From the NCBI GenBank assembly GCA_040220455.1, contig JAVJUS010000057.1:1-39905 (forward strand): 39,905 nt of DNA, read 5' to 3'. The first letter of the stretch is position 1; each line of letters starts with the position of its first letter. The position numbers and the translations under genes were made by a program. Under the pieces are notes generated by a model. The model was given only the letters and a program-made list of their open reading frames with translations, was not told where the DNA came from and searched no databases. The stretch comes from JAVJUS01 sp040220455 (GTDB lineage Bacteria > Pseudomonadota > Alphaproteobacteria > DSM-16000 > Inquilinaceae). Below, one piece after another: positions 7,069 to 14,549 of this stretch.

Positions 7069-8055
7069 ATGTCTGCCGAAACGCTTGCCGAACGGACGCC
7101 CGACATCACGGTCTCGGTGCGCCAGACCTTCGGCATCGATATCGACATGCAGGTCCCGGCCTTCGGCGAGAAGGACGATCACGTCCCGGACGTGGACGAG
7201 ACCTACCGCTTCGACCGCGAGACCACGCTGGCGATCCTGGCCGGCTTCGCGCACAACCGCCGCGTCATGATCCAGGGCTATCACGGCACCGGCAAGTCGA
7301 CGCATATCGAGCAGGTCGCCGCGCGGCTCAACTGGCCGTGCGTGCGGGTCAACCTGGACAGCCACATCAGCCGCATCGACCTGATCGGCAAGGACGCCAT
7401 CGTCCTGCGCGAGGGCAAGCAGGTCACCGAGTATCGCGAGGGCATCCTGCCCTGGGCGCTGCAGAATCCCTGCGCGCTGGTGTTCGACGAGTACGACGCC
7501 GGACGGCCGGACGTGATGTTCGTCATCCAGCGCGTGCTGGAGGTCGAGGGCCGGATGACGCTGCTCGACCAGAACAAGGTGATCCGCCCGCACCCGGCGT
7601 TCCGGCTGTTCGCGACGGCCAATACTGTGGGCCTGGGCGACACGACGGGTCTCTATCACGGCACCCAGCAGATCAACCAGGGCCAGATGGACCGCTGGAA
7701 CATCGTCGCCACGCTCAACTACCTGCCCCATGACGAGGAGACGGCGATCGTGCTCTCCAAGGTGCCGGACTACGACACCGAGGAGGGACGCGAGACGATC
7801 AGCGCCATGGTCCGCGTGGCCGACCTGACCCGAGCCGGCTTCATCAACGGCGACATCTCCACGGTCATGTCGCCGCGCACCGTGCTGACCTGGGCGGAGA
7901 ACGCCCGCATCTTCGGCGGCGACGTCCCCTTCGCCTTCCGCACCACCTTCCTGAACAAGTGCGACGAGGTCGAGCGGCCGGTCGTGGCCGAGTACTACCA
8001 GCGCTGCTTCGGCAGCGAGCTGCCGGAATCGGGCGTCGCCACGCTGGTGATGTGA
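7069..8055 (+). CDS. cobS: Cobaltochelatase subunit CobS
   Basis: The AAA+ ATPase subunit of the aerobic cobaltochelatase (CobN-CobS-CobT), which inserts cobalt into hydrogenobyrinic acid a,c-diamide in cobalamin synthesis. It has 328 residues from ATG 7069. Walker A GYHGTGKST is at 70-78 and Walker B ALVFDEYD at 136-143. Further family blocks are SRIDLIGKDAIVLREGKQ and NTVGLGDTTGLYHGTQQINQ. ATG 7069 has GGAAG five bases upstream; an in-frame ATG at 7057 is also possible. cobT follows on the same strand. The large CobN subunit is not in the window, which is common because cobN usually lies elsewhere. Confidence 0.96.
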   Translation: MSAETLAERTPDITVSVRQTFGIDIDMQVPAFGEKDDHVPDVDETYRFDRETTLAILAGFAHNRRVMIQGYHGTGKSTHIEQVAARLNWPCVRVNLDSHISRIDLIGKDAIVLREGKQVTEYREGILPWALQNPCALVFDEYDAGRPDVMFVIQRVLEVEGRMTLLDQNKVIRPHPAFRLFATANTVGLGDTTGLYHGTQQINQGQMDRWNIVATLNYLPHDEETAIVLSKVPDYDTEEGRETISAMVRVADLTRAGFINGDISTVMSPRTVLTWAENARIFGGDVPFAFRTTFLNKCDEVERPVVAEYYQRCFGSELPESGVATLVM

Positions 8056-8122
8056 GGCACCCGCCCGAACGGCCATTGTGGACGGATCAGCGGACCGCCG
8101 GGATGCCGGCGGCACGGAGCCG

Positions 8123-10009
8123 ATGAGCCAGGACGAATCCCCGGTCGAGATCTTCAAGCGCGCGACGACGGGCGCCCTGCGCGCCATAGCCGAGCGCGAC
8201 GACGTCTCGGTCACCTATTCGGGCGAGCCCGCCGGGCTGACCGGCGACAAGGCCCGGCTGCCCCTGCCCTCGCGCGCCCTGTCGGCGGAGGAGGTGACGC
8301 GCGTGCGCGGCGCCGCCGACGCCGTGGCCCTGCGTCTGCGCCACCACGACGGCAAGGTCCACGCCAAGGGCCTGCCGACCGGCGAGGACGCGCGGGCGGC
8401 GTACGAGGCGCTGGAGCAGGCCCGCTGCGAGGCGATCGGCGCGCGCCAGATGGTCGGCGTCGCCCACAACCTGACGGCGGCGCTCGACGAGCGCTACCGC
8501 CGCCAGGGCTTCGACCGGGTGACCGAGCGCGAGGAGGCGCCGCTCGCCGAGGTGATGCGCCTGCTCGCGCGCGAGAGCCTGACCGGCGAGCCGCCGCCGG
8601 CCGTCGCCCGGCACGCCGTCGATCTCTGGCGGCCCTGGGTCGAGCAGCGCATCGGCCGGGAAATGACGCAGCTCGCCCCCCTGCTCGACGACCAGGCGGA
8701 GTATGGCAAGTTCGTGCGCCACCTGCTCGAGGAGCTCGACATCGATGTCGGCGCCGAGGAGGAGCAGGAGCCGGAGTCCTCCGACGACGACGACCAGGGC
8801 GGCGAGGAGGAGAGCGAGCCCCAGGACCAGCAGCGCCAGGGCGAGCAGGTCTCCGCCGAGGCCGACGCCGACGATTCCGACGCCGAGGACAGCGCCGAGG
8901 CCGAGGCGCAGATGGACGCCCAGGAGTCCGAGGCGGAGGATTCCGACGACACCACGGGCGACGACTCGGAGGTGCCGGGCGAGCCGTGGCGGCCCGAGCA
9001 TGACGGCCTGAACGACCCCGACGCCTTCACCTACCGCGCTTTCTCGACGGATTTCGACGAGACGACCGACGCGGCCGATCTGTGCGACCCGGAGGAGCTG
9101 ACGCGCCTGCGCCAGATGCTCGACCAGCAGCTCCAGAATCTCCAGGGCGCCATCTCGCGCCTCGCCAACCGGCTCCAGCGCCGGCTGATGGCCAAGCAGA
9201 CGCGGGCCTGGAACTTCGACCTGGACGAAGGGATCCTCGACGCGGGACGGCTGTCGCGCGTGGTCATCAACCCGCTGACGCCGCTGTCCTTCAAGCAGGA
9301 GACCGATACCGAGTTCCGCGACACGGTGGTCACGCTGCTGATCGACAATTCGGGCTCCATGCGTGGCCGGCCGATCGGCATCGCGGCGATCAGCGCGGAC
9401 ATCCTGGCGCGCACGCTCGAGCGCTGCGGCGTGAAGGTCGAGATCCTGGGCTTCACCACCCGGGCCTGGAAGGGCGGCCAGGCGCGCGAGCGCTGGGTGC
9501 AGTCCGGCAAGCCGGACAAGCCCGGCCGGCTCAACGACCTGCGGCACATCGTCTACAAGGGCGCCGACGCGCCCTGGCGCCGGGCGCGCAAGAACCTGGG
9601 CCTGATGCTGCGCGAGGGCGTGCTCAAGGAGAACATCGACGGCGAGGCGCTGATCTGGGCCCATGACCGGCTGCTGGCCCGATCCGAGCAGCGGCGCATC
9701 CTGATGGTCATCTCCGACGGCGCGCCGGTCGACGATTCGACGCTCTCGGTCAACCAGGGCAACTACCTGGAACTCCACCTCAAGCAGGTCATCGACTGGA
9801 TCGAGCGCCGCTCGCCGGTCGAGCTGATCGCCATCGGCATCGGCCACGACGTGACGCGCTACTACCGCCGCGCGGTGACCATCGTCGATGCCGAGCAGCT
9901 CGGCGGCACGATGGTCGACAAGCTGGCCGAGCTGTTCGAGGACGAGAGCGCGATGCCCGTCGCCCGGGCCCGGGGCCGCGCGCCGCGGCCGATGCGCCGG
10001 GCCGGCTGA
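8123..10009 (+). CDS. cobT: Cobaltochelatase subunit CobT
   Basis: The second AAA-partner subunit of the aerobic cobaltochelatase; CobS and CobT form a ring complex that drives CobN. From ATG 8123 it has 628 residues. It starts MSQDESPVEIFKRATTGALR. A very acidic low-complexity stretch lies at about residues 207-290 (runs of Glu, Asp, Ser and Gln). A C-terminal von Willebrand A domain carries the metal-binding D-x-S-x-S motif at 408-412 (IDNSGSM), and the protein ends in a basic tail. This order matches the family. ATG 8123 with GGAG just upstream is preferred to the GTG at 8078. It is probably co-transcribed with cobS (67-base gap). Confidence 0.96.
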   Translation: MSQDESPVEIFKRATTGALRAIAERDDVSVTYSGEPAGLTGDKARLPLPSRALSAEEVTRVRGAADAVALRLRHHDGKVHAKGLPTGEDARAAYEALEQARCEAIGARQMVGVAHNLTAALDERYRRQGFDRVTEREEAPLAEVMRLLARESLTGEPPPAVARHAVDLWRPWVEQRIGREMTQLAPLLDDQAEYGKFVRHLLEELDIDVGAEEEQEPESSDDDDQGGEEESEPQDQQRQGEQVSAEADADDSDAEDSAEAEAQMDAQESEAEDSDDTTGDDSEVPGEPWRPEHDGLNDPDAFTYRAFSTDFDETTDAADLCDPEELTRLRQMLDQQLQNLQGAISRLANRLQRRLMAKQTRAWNFDLDEGILDAGRLSRVVINPLTPLSFKQETDTEFRDTVVTLLIDNSGSMRGRPIGIAAISADILARTLERCGVKVEILGFTTRAWKGGQARERWVQSGKPDKPGRLNDLRHIVYKGADAPWRRARKNLGLMLREGVLKENIDGEALIWAHDRLLARSEQRRILMVISDGAPVDDSTLSVNQGNYLELHLKQVIDWIERRSPVELIAIGIGHDVTRYYRRAVTIVDAEQLGGTMVDKLAELFEDESAMPVARARGRAPRPMRRAG

Positions 10010-10120
10010 CGTCCGCGGCATCGCGGCCGGGTCCGAAACGCGGCCGGGCCCTGAGCGCCTCCGGGTTCGAGGGTCACGCGGGTCGACGCCGGGCGGCGTG
10101 GCGCCATCACGACGATTTTC

Positions 10121-10135
10121 TGCGAACGGTTCTCA
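10121..10135 (+). promoter_or_regulatory. Fur-like iron box upstream of the iron-binding protein gene
   Basis: TGCGAACGGTTCTCA is a 7-1-7 inverted repeat with six of seven arm positions pairing, the shape of classical Fur boxes such as TGAGAATGATTCTCA. It is 122 bases before the ATG of the iron(III)-binding protein gene. A weak promoter (TTGCAT 10145-10150, 16 bases, TAAGGT 10167-10172) lies just downstream. Function as an iron-responsive operator is inferred from form and context. Confidence 0.55.
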
Positions 10136-10257
10136 TTTTCACTCTTGCATCGCCGCGCGCGATCCGTAAGGTGTGCCTGCAATTGCGAGCCATTCGCAGC
10201 CGAAAGGGCGGCGAGGGCTCGCCCGGCAGCAGCAGACACCCGACGGGAGCCGCATCG

Positions 10258-11283
10258 ATGAGACCTGCCATCCGCCTGGGCGCCACCGCGCTCGCCCTCG
10301 CCCTCGCCGGCGGGGCGGCCACGGCCGCCGCGCAGGAGGTCAATGTCTACTCCGCCCGCCACTACGACACCGACAACGCCCTCTACGAGCGCTTCACGGA
10401 AGAGACGGGCATCGAGGTCAACGTCATCGAGGGCGGCAGCGACGAGCTGATCGAGCGGATCAACGCCGAGGGCGTGAACAGCCCGGCCGATGTCCTGATC
10501 ACGGTCGATGCCGGCCGGCTGTGGCGCGCGGTGGAGGCAGACGTCTTCCAGTCCGCGACGTCCGACATGCTCGAGGAGCGCGTGCCCGAGCATCTGCGCC
10601 ACCCCGACGGCCTGTGGTACGGGCTGACCAAGCGCGCGCGGGTGATCTACTACAACAAGGAGGCCGGGCCGCCGGCCGGCGTCTCGACCTACGAGGATCT
10701 GACCGATTTCGACGGCACGATCTGCATCCGGTCGTCCTCGAACATCTACAACCAGTCCCTGCTGGCCTCGATGATCGCCGCCCATGGCGCCGAGGCCGCC
10801 GAGGAGTGGGCCGCCGGCGTCGTGGACCACTTCGCCCGGCCGCCGGCCGGCAACGACCGCGCCCAGATCCGCGGCGTCGCGGCGGGCGAGTGCACGGTCG
10901 CCGTCGCCAACACCTACTATCTCGGTCACATGCTGTCCGAGGGCGCCGATCCGGCCGACGCCGAGGCGGCCGTGCTGGTGGACTTCATGTTCCCGAACCA
11001 GGACGGCCGGGGCGCGCATGTCAACATCTCCGGCGCCGGCGTCGTGGCCAACGCGCCGAACAAGGACAACGCCATCCGGTTCCTGGAGTTCCTGACCAGC
11101 GACGGGGCCCAGGAAGTCTTCGCCGGCGGCAACAACGAGTATCCCGTGGTCGAGGGCGTCGAGGTGACCGGCCCGATCGCCGACTACGGCACCGATTTCG
11201 TCGAGGACACGGTGAACGCCTCGCTGCTCGGCGAAAACAACCCCGAGGCGGTCCGGATCTTCGACCGCGTCGGCTGGCCGTGA
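10258..11283 (+). CDS. Iron(III) ABC transporter, periplasmic binding protein
   Basis: A 341-residue extracellular solute-binding protein of the FutA/FbpA/AfuA type. It has a signal peptide (residues 1 to about 25, basic start then ALALALAGGAATAAA, cut likely before QEV). The mature protein opens with VNVYSARHYDTDNALY, the family's usual first strand with a tyrosine, and later has the double tyrosine NTYYLG typical of iron ligands in this family. ATG 10258 has GGGAG about 9 bases upstream and puts the signal peptide at the N-terminus. It should deliver ferric iron to the fused permease encoded at 12678-14420 on the other strand. A Fur-like box lies upstream and a strong terminator directly downstream. 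Confidence 0.93.
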   Translation: MRPAIRLGATALALALAGGAATAAAQEVNVYSARHYDTDNALYERFTEETGIEVNVIEGGSDELIERINAEGVNSPADVLITVDAGRLWRAVEADVFQSATSDMLEERVPEHLRHPDGLWYGLTKRARVIYYNKEAGPPAGVSTYEDLTDFDGTICIRSSSNIYNQSLLASMIAAHGAEAAEEWAAGVVDHFARPPAGNDRAQIRGVAAGECTVAVANTYYLGHMLSEGADPADAEAAVLVDFMFPNQDGRGAHVNISGAGVVANAPNKDNAIRFLEFLTSDGAQEVFAGGNNEYPVVEGVEVTGPIADYGTDFVEDTVNASLLGENNPEAVRIFDRVGWP

Positions 11284-11320
11284 TTGCTCGGCCCAATTGT
11301 CTCCACATCCCGACTCTGAC

Positions 11321-11349
11321 GGGGCCGCCTTCGGGCGGCCCCTTTTTTT
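11321..11349 (+). terminator. Rho-independent terminator after the iron-binding protein gene
   Basis: A perfect 9-base-pair stem (GGGGCCGCC / GGCGGCCCC) closed by a TTCG tetraloop is followed by seven T residues. It starts 38 bases after the stop codon of the iron-binding protein gene and makes that gene a single transcription unit. Confidence 0.95.
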
Positions 11350-11388
11350 CGCGCCGGGCCGGACGCCGCGCACGGCACGGTCGGCGCC

Positions 11389-11421
11389 GTCGCGCACGGC
11401 CTTCGGCCGTGGGCGACCTAC
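11389..11421 (-). repeat. REP-like palindrome, inverted member of a pair
   Basis: Read on the minus strand this is GTAG, then a 13-base stem arm GTCGCCCACGGCC, loop GAA and the arm GGCCGTGCGCGAC, pairing at 12 of 13 positions with one C-C mismatch at the sixth position. The GTAG head followed by an imperfect palindrome is the known form of REP elements mobilised by RAYT transposases. Its head faces the head of the next copy. Confidence 0.75.
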
Positions 11422-11432
11422 AGAACGGAGCC

Positions 11433-11466
11433 GTAGGTTGCCCAGCGCCGCGAGGCGCTGCGCAAC
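11433..11466 (+). repeat. REP-like palindrome, direct member of a pair
   Basis: GTAG is followed by the arm GTTGCCCAGCGCC, loop GCGA and the arm GGCGCTGCGCAAC; 12 of 13 positions pair, with the same single C-C mismatch as in the neighbouring inverted copy. The upper stem differs from the neighbour at both sides together, so pairing is kept. With the copy at 11389-11421 it forms a head-to-head pair 11 bases apart. Confidence 0.8.
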
Positions 11467-11531
11467 GACCCGATCGCGCCCTGACATCACAGGCGCCTGA
11501 AACACGTTTCGATTGATTTTCATACTGCACT

Positions 11532-11937
11532 ATGCACCGAATCACCTCGATCGGATCGGCCCGCCCGGCCTCGAGACGGGAGCGACACCTCTACTAAGCG
11601 CGACGACAAGGAGCTGTCGGCCGAGGAGATCGGCCGACTGGATGACGGGGACATCGACTTCGGCGACGTCCCGGAACTCGGCGACCGGTTCTGGCGGAAC
11701 GCCCGGGTCGAGCTTCCCGAAGAGCCGAAGAAGCAGATCACCCTGCGACTGGACGCGGATGTCGTCGCCTGGTTCAAAGCGTCGGGCCGCGGCTATCAGA
11801 CGCGGATGAACGCCACTCTGCGCGCCTACATGAACGCCCGTCTCGACGGGAAGGAGCCGTCCCGAGCCCGGTCGCGCCGCCGCCTACGTCACTCTCGGCA
11901 TTGGCAAGTCCGGCGCGCCACGCTACCACTCGTCCGC
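11532..11937 (+). pseudogene. Broken BrnA-type antitoxin remnant
   Basis: Reading the frame of the downstream acetyltransferase backwards gives a clear antitoxin-like sequence from about 11581 to 11850: a leading acidic part (DDGDIDFGDVPELGDRFWRN), then KKQITLRLDADVVAWFKASG and RGYQTRMNATLRAYMNARL. This is the layout of BrnA-type type II antitoxins, whose ribbon-helix-helix part is at the C-terminus. There is no ATG, GTG or TTG in this frame between the stop at 11482 and the core. An ATG at 11532 in another frame reads MHRITSIGSARPAS and stops at 11595, so a frameshift near 11540-11580 is the simple explanation. The 3' end has lost its stop and runs in frame into the GNAT gene. No BrnT toxin is next to it. 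It could also be a sequencing error. Confidence 0.65.
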
Positions 11938-12681
11938 ATGACCCGCGCCGCGCCCCTTGACGAGCCGCCGCCGCCCGTTCCGTCGAGCCATCCGGTCGAC
12001 TTCCGCCCGCTGTCGCCACCGGACAAGGCGCCGATCGACGGGACCTGGTGCCGGCTGGAGCCGCTCGATCCTGGACGCCACGGCGCGGATCTGGCCGAGC
12101 TCGCCCTGGCCGGCGATCCGGCGACGGCCGAGAGCTGGCGCTACCTGCCCTATGGCCCCTTCGCGGACCGCGAGGCCTATGAGGCGAACCTGACAAGCCA
12201 AGCGGCGAGCGGCGACCCGGTGTTCTTCGCCGTCATCGACCACGACGCCGGCGGCCGGGCGCGAGGCGTCCTGTCCCTCATGCGCATCGAGCCCGAGCAG
12301 GGCTGCATCGAAATCGGCAATATCTGGTTCCCGCCGGCGCTCCAGCGGCGCCGGGCGGCGTCGGAGGCGGTCATGCGGGCGGTCGAGGCAGCCCTTCTCG
12401 CGGGCTATCGCCGGGTCGAGTGGAAATGCGACGCCGCCAACGCTCCCTCGCGCCGGGCGGCCGAGCGCTTCGGCTTCCGCTTCGAGGGCGTCTTCCGCCG
12501 CCACCGGGTGGTCAAGGGCCGCAACCGCGACACGGCCTGGTTCTCGATCGTCGAGGAAGAGGCTCCTGCCCGCCTCGCCGCCTATCGCCGCTGGCTCGAC
12601 CCGGCCAATTTCGACGCCGACGGCCGCCAGCGAGGATCGCTCACCCGTCCCGACCCCGTCGCCGGCGTCGCCAATTCCTAA
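11938..12681 (+). CDS. GNAT family N-acetyltransferase (RimJ/RimL-like)
   Basis: A 247-residue acetyltransferase of the GNAT fold, closest in look to the RimJ/RimL group that acts on protein N-termini or small amines. Seen are GTWCRLEPLDP near residues 33-43, the acetyl-CoA binding region around EIGNIWFPPALQRRRAASEA, and the late motif CDAANAPSRRAAERFGFRFEGVFRRH followed by a D-x-A-W-FSI strand. ATG 11938 is taken as start because the domain begins soon after. The frame is open upstream through the antitoxin remnant. The gene converges on the iron permease gene and their stop codons overlap by two bases. Substrate unknown. Confidence 0.9.
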   Translation: MTRAAPLDEPPPPVPSSHPVDFRPLSPPDKAPIDGTWCRLEPLDPGRHGADLAELALAGDPATAESWRYLPYGPFADREAYEANLTSQAASGDPVFFAVIDHDAGGRARGVLSLMRIEPEQGCIEIGNIWFPPALQRRRAASEAVMRAVEAALLAGYRRVEWKCDAANAPSRRAAERFGFRFEGVFRRHRVVKGRNRDTAWFSIVEEEAPARLAAYRRWLDPANFDADGRQRGSLTRPDPVAGVANS

Positions 12682-14420
12682 TCCACCGAGCCCGGCCGGG
12701 CCTTGGCGATGGCGCGGCTGAGCAGGATCACCGGCAGCACGCCGACCAGCACGATGGTCAGCGCGGCGGTCGACGCCTCGGCGAGCCGCTCGTCGGAGGC
12801 GAGCCGGAACACGCGGATCGCCAGCGTGTCGAAGTCGAAGGGCCGAACGATCAGTGTCGCCGGCAGCTCCTTCATCACGTCGACGAAGACCAGCAGCGCC
12901 GCCGTCAGGATGCCGCCGCGCATCAGCGGAGCATGGACGTGCCACAGGGTCGACCGGCTCGAATGTCCCAGCGTGCGGGCCGCGTCGTCGAGCGACGGGC
13001 TGATCTTGCCCAGGCTCGACTCCACGGCGTTGTAGGACACCGCCAGGAAGCGGACGAGATAGGCGAAGACCAGCGCGGCAATGGTCCCGGTCAGGACCAG
13101 GCCGGTCGAAACGCCGAACCGGGCGCGCATGAAGGCGTCGACCGCGTTGTCGAGGGCCGCGAACGGGATCAGCACGCCCACGGCGATGACCGATCCCGGC
13201 ACGGCATAGCCGAGCGCCGCCGCGCGGATCGCGGCGCGGTTGGGCAGCGTCGGGCGCTGGCGGACGCCATAGGCAAGGATCAGCGCGACCAGGACCGCGA
13301 TCGCCGCCGTGACCACCGCGAGCGTGAGACTGTTCGTAGCGTACGGGATGAACCGCTCGCCCCAGTACGCGTCGCCGGCGACCACCGTGAGGTACAGAAG
13401 CCGTCCCGCCGGAATCAGGAACCCCAGGACGAGAGGCAGTGCGCAGGCCAGAACCGCCACGGCGGCGCGGCCGCCGGTCAGCCGCCGGGGCGTCAGCGGC
13501 TGGTACCGCCGGGTCGTGTGGTGGTACTTGGCCCGGCCGCGCGACAGGCGCTCGAGCCCGATGAGGCTCGCCACGAAGACCAGCAGGACGGCCGAGAGCT
13601 GGGCCGCCGCCACCGGCTCGCCCAGCCCGAACCAGGTCCGATAGATGCCGGTGGTGAAGGTCGGCACGCCGAAATACTGCACGGTGCCGTAGTCGGCGAT
13701 GGTTTCCATCAGCACCAGCGCGAGGCCCGAGACGATGGCCGGCCGGGCCAGCGGCAGGGCGACGGCGCGGAAGCTGCGCCAGGGCCCGCAGCCGAGCGTA
13801 CGGCTGACCTCCAGCACGCAGACCGACTGCTCGAGGAAAGCGGCTCGGGACAGAAGGTAGACGTACGGGTAGAGCACGAGGCCCAGCATCAAAGCCGCGC
13901 CCGGCAGCGAGCGGATCCGCGGGAACCAGTAGTCGCCGAAGCCCCAGCCCGTGGCGTCGCGCAGCAGCGCCTGGACCGGGCCGGCATAGGACAGCAGATC
14001 GGTGTAGACGTACGCCATGACGTACGCCGGCACGGCGAGTGGCAGCAGCAACGCCCACTCGAAGAAGCGGACGAGCGGGAACCTGTGCATGGTGACGAGC
14101 CACGCCGTCCCGACCCCGACCACCGCTGTCAGCGCGCCGACCGCAAGCATCAGCACCAGCGTGTTGCGCACGTAGTCGGGCAGGACCGTGGAGGCCAGGT
14201 GCGGCCAGACCCCGCCCGTGTCGACCGGGATCCGCGCCAGGATCACGAGCACGGGCAGAGAGACCAGCCCGGCAACCGCCATGGTGAGCAGCGACCAGCC
14301 CGACGGCCGGGGCCGGCGGAGCACGGGCCACCTGGCGCGCAGGCTGTGGGGCAGGAATTCGGCGGTCACGGCATATCCGGGTACGGCGGGCACCGGCGAC
14401 GCCGCTGCCGGCGGCGCCAA
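12678..14420 (-). CDS. Iron(III) ABC transporter, fused permease
   Basis: A 580-residue FbpB/FutB-type permease made of two homologous membrane halves with about twelve helices. Each half has an EAA-type cytoplasmic loop for the ATPase: VSRTLGCGPWRSFRAVALP in the first and DDAARTLGHSSRSTLWHVHAP in the second. This should form the channel for ferric iron delivered by the binding protein encoded at 10258-11283. No ATPase gene (FbpC/FutC) lies beside it. The start is uncertain: TTG 14420 gives the longest form; GTG at 14369 (MTAEFLPHSL) is a good alternative and leaves the membrane part intact. A motif shared with the Fur-like box lies about 30 bases upstream. Confidence 0.92.
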   Translation of the reverse strand: MAPPAAASPVPAVPGYAVTAEFLPHSLRARWPVLRRPRPSGWSLLTMAVAGLVSLPVLVILARIPVDTGGVWPHLASTVLPDYVRNTLVLMLAVGALTAVVGVGTAWLVTMHRFPLVRFFEWALLLPLAVPAYVMAYVYTDLLSYAGPVQALLRDATGWGFGDYWFPRIRSLPGAALMLGLVLYPYVYLLSRAAFLEQSVCVLEVSRTLGCGPWRSFRAVALPLARPAIVSGLALVLMETIADYGTVQYFGVPTFTTGIYRTWFGLGEPVAAAQLSAVLLVFVASLIGLERLSRGRAKYHHTTRRYQPLTPRRLTGGRAAVAVLACALPLVLGFLIPAGRLLYLTVVAGDAYWGERFIPYATNSLTLAVVTAAIAVLVALILAYGVRQRPTLPNRAAIRAAALGYAVPGSVIAVGVLIPFAALDNAVDAFMRARFGVSTGLVLTGTIAALVFAYLVRFLAVSYNAVESSLGKISPSLDDAARTLGHSSRSTLWHVHAPLMRGGILTAALLVFVDVMKELPATLIVRPFDFDTLAIRVFRLASDERLAEASTAALTIVLVGVLPVILLSRAIAKARPGSVD

Positions 14421-14448
14421 CGCTTCGAGAAACGCCTTCCGGATTTAG

Positions 14449-14464
14449 TGCGAATGGTTATCGG
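14449..14464 (-). promoter_or_regulatory. Fur-like motif upstream of the iron permease gene
   Basis: Plus-strand TGCGAATGGTTATCGG matches the Fur-like box at 10121 in 12 of the first 14 positions (TGCGAAyGGTTmTC). Its inverted symmetry is poorer. It lies 29 bases upstream of the longest permease start. Shared sequence at the two divided iron genes suggests a common regulator, but this is inference. Confidence 0.4.
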
Positions 14465-14549
14465 TTGCAAACACTCCATCGCGTCGCGTGGAACCGGAAC
14501 CGCGGCGGCGAGCCCTCTGCCGCCGCGCCGCGGTTCCGGCGATGCGTGG

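Noticed and set aside
11513..11809. 98-codon ATG frame across the antitoxin region
   Set aside because: It is the out-of-frame shadow of the antitoxin remnant, Ser/Arg-rich with no family pattern.
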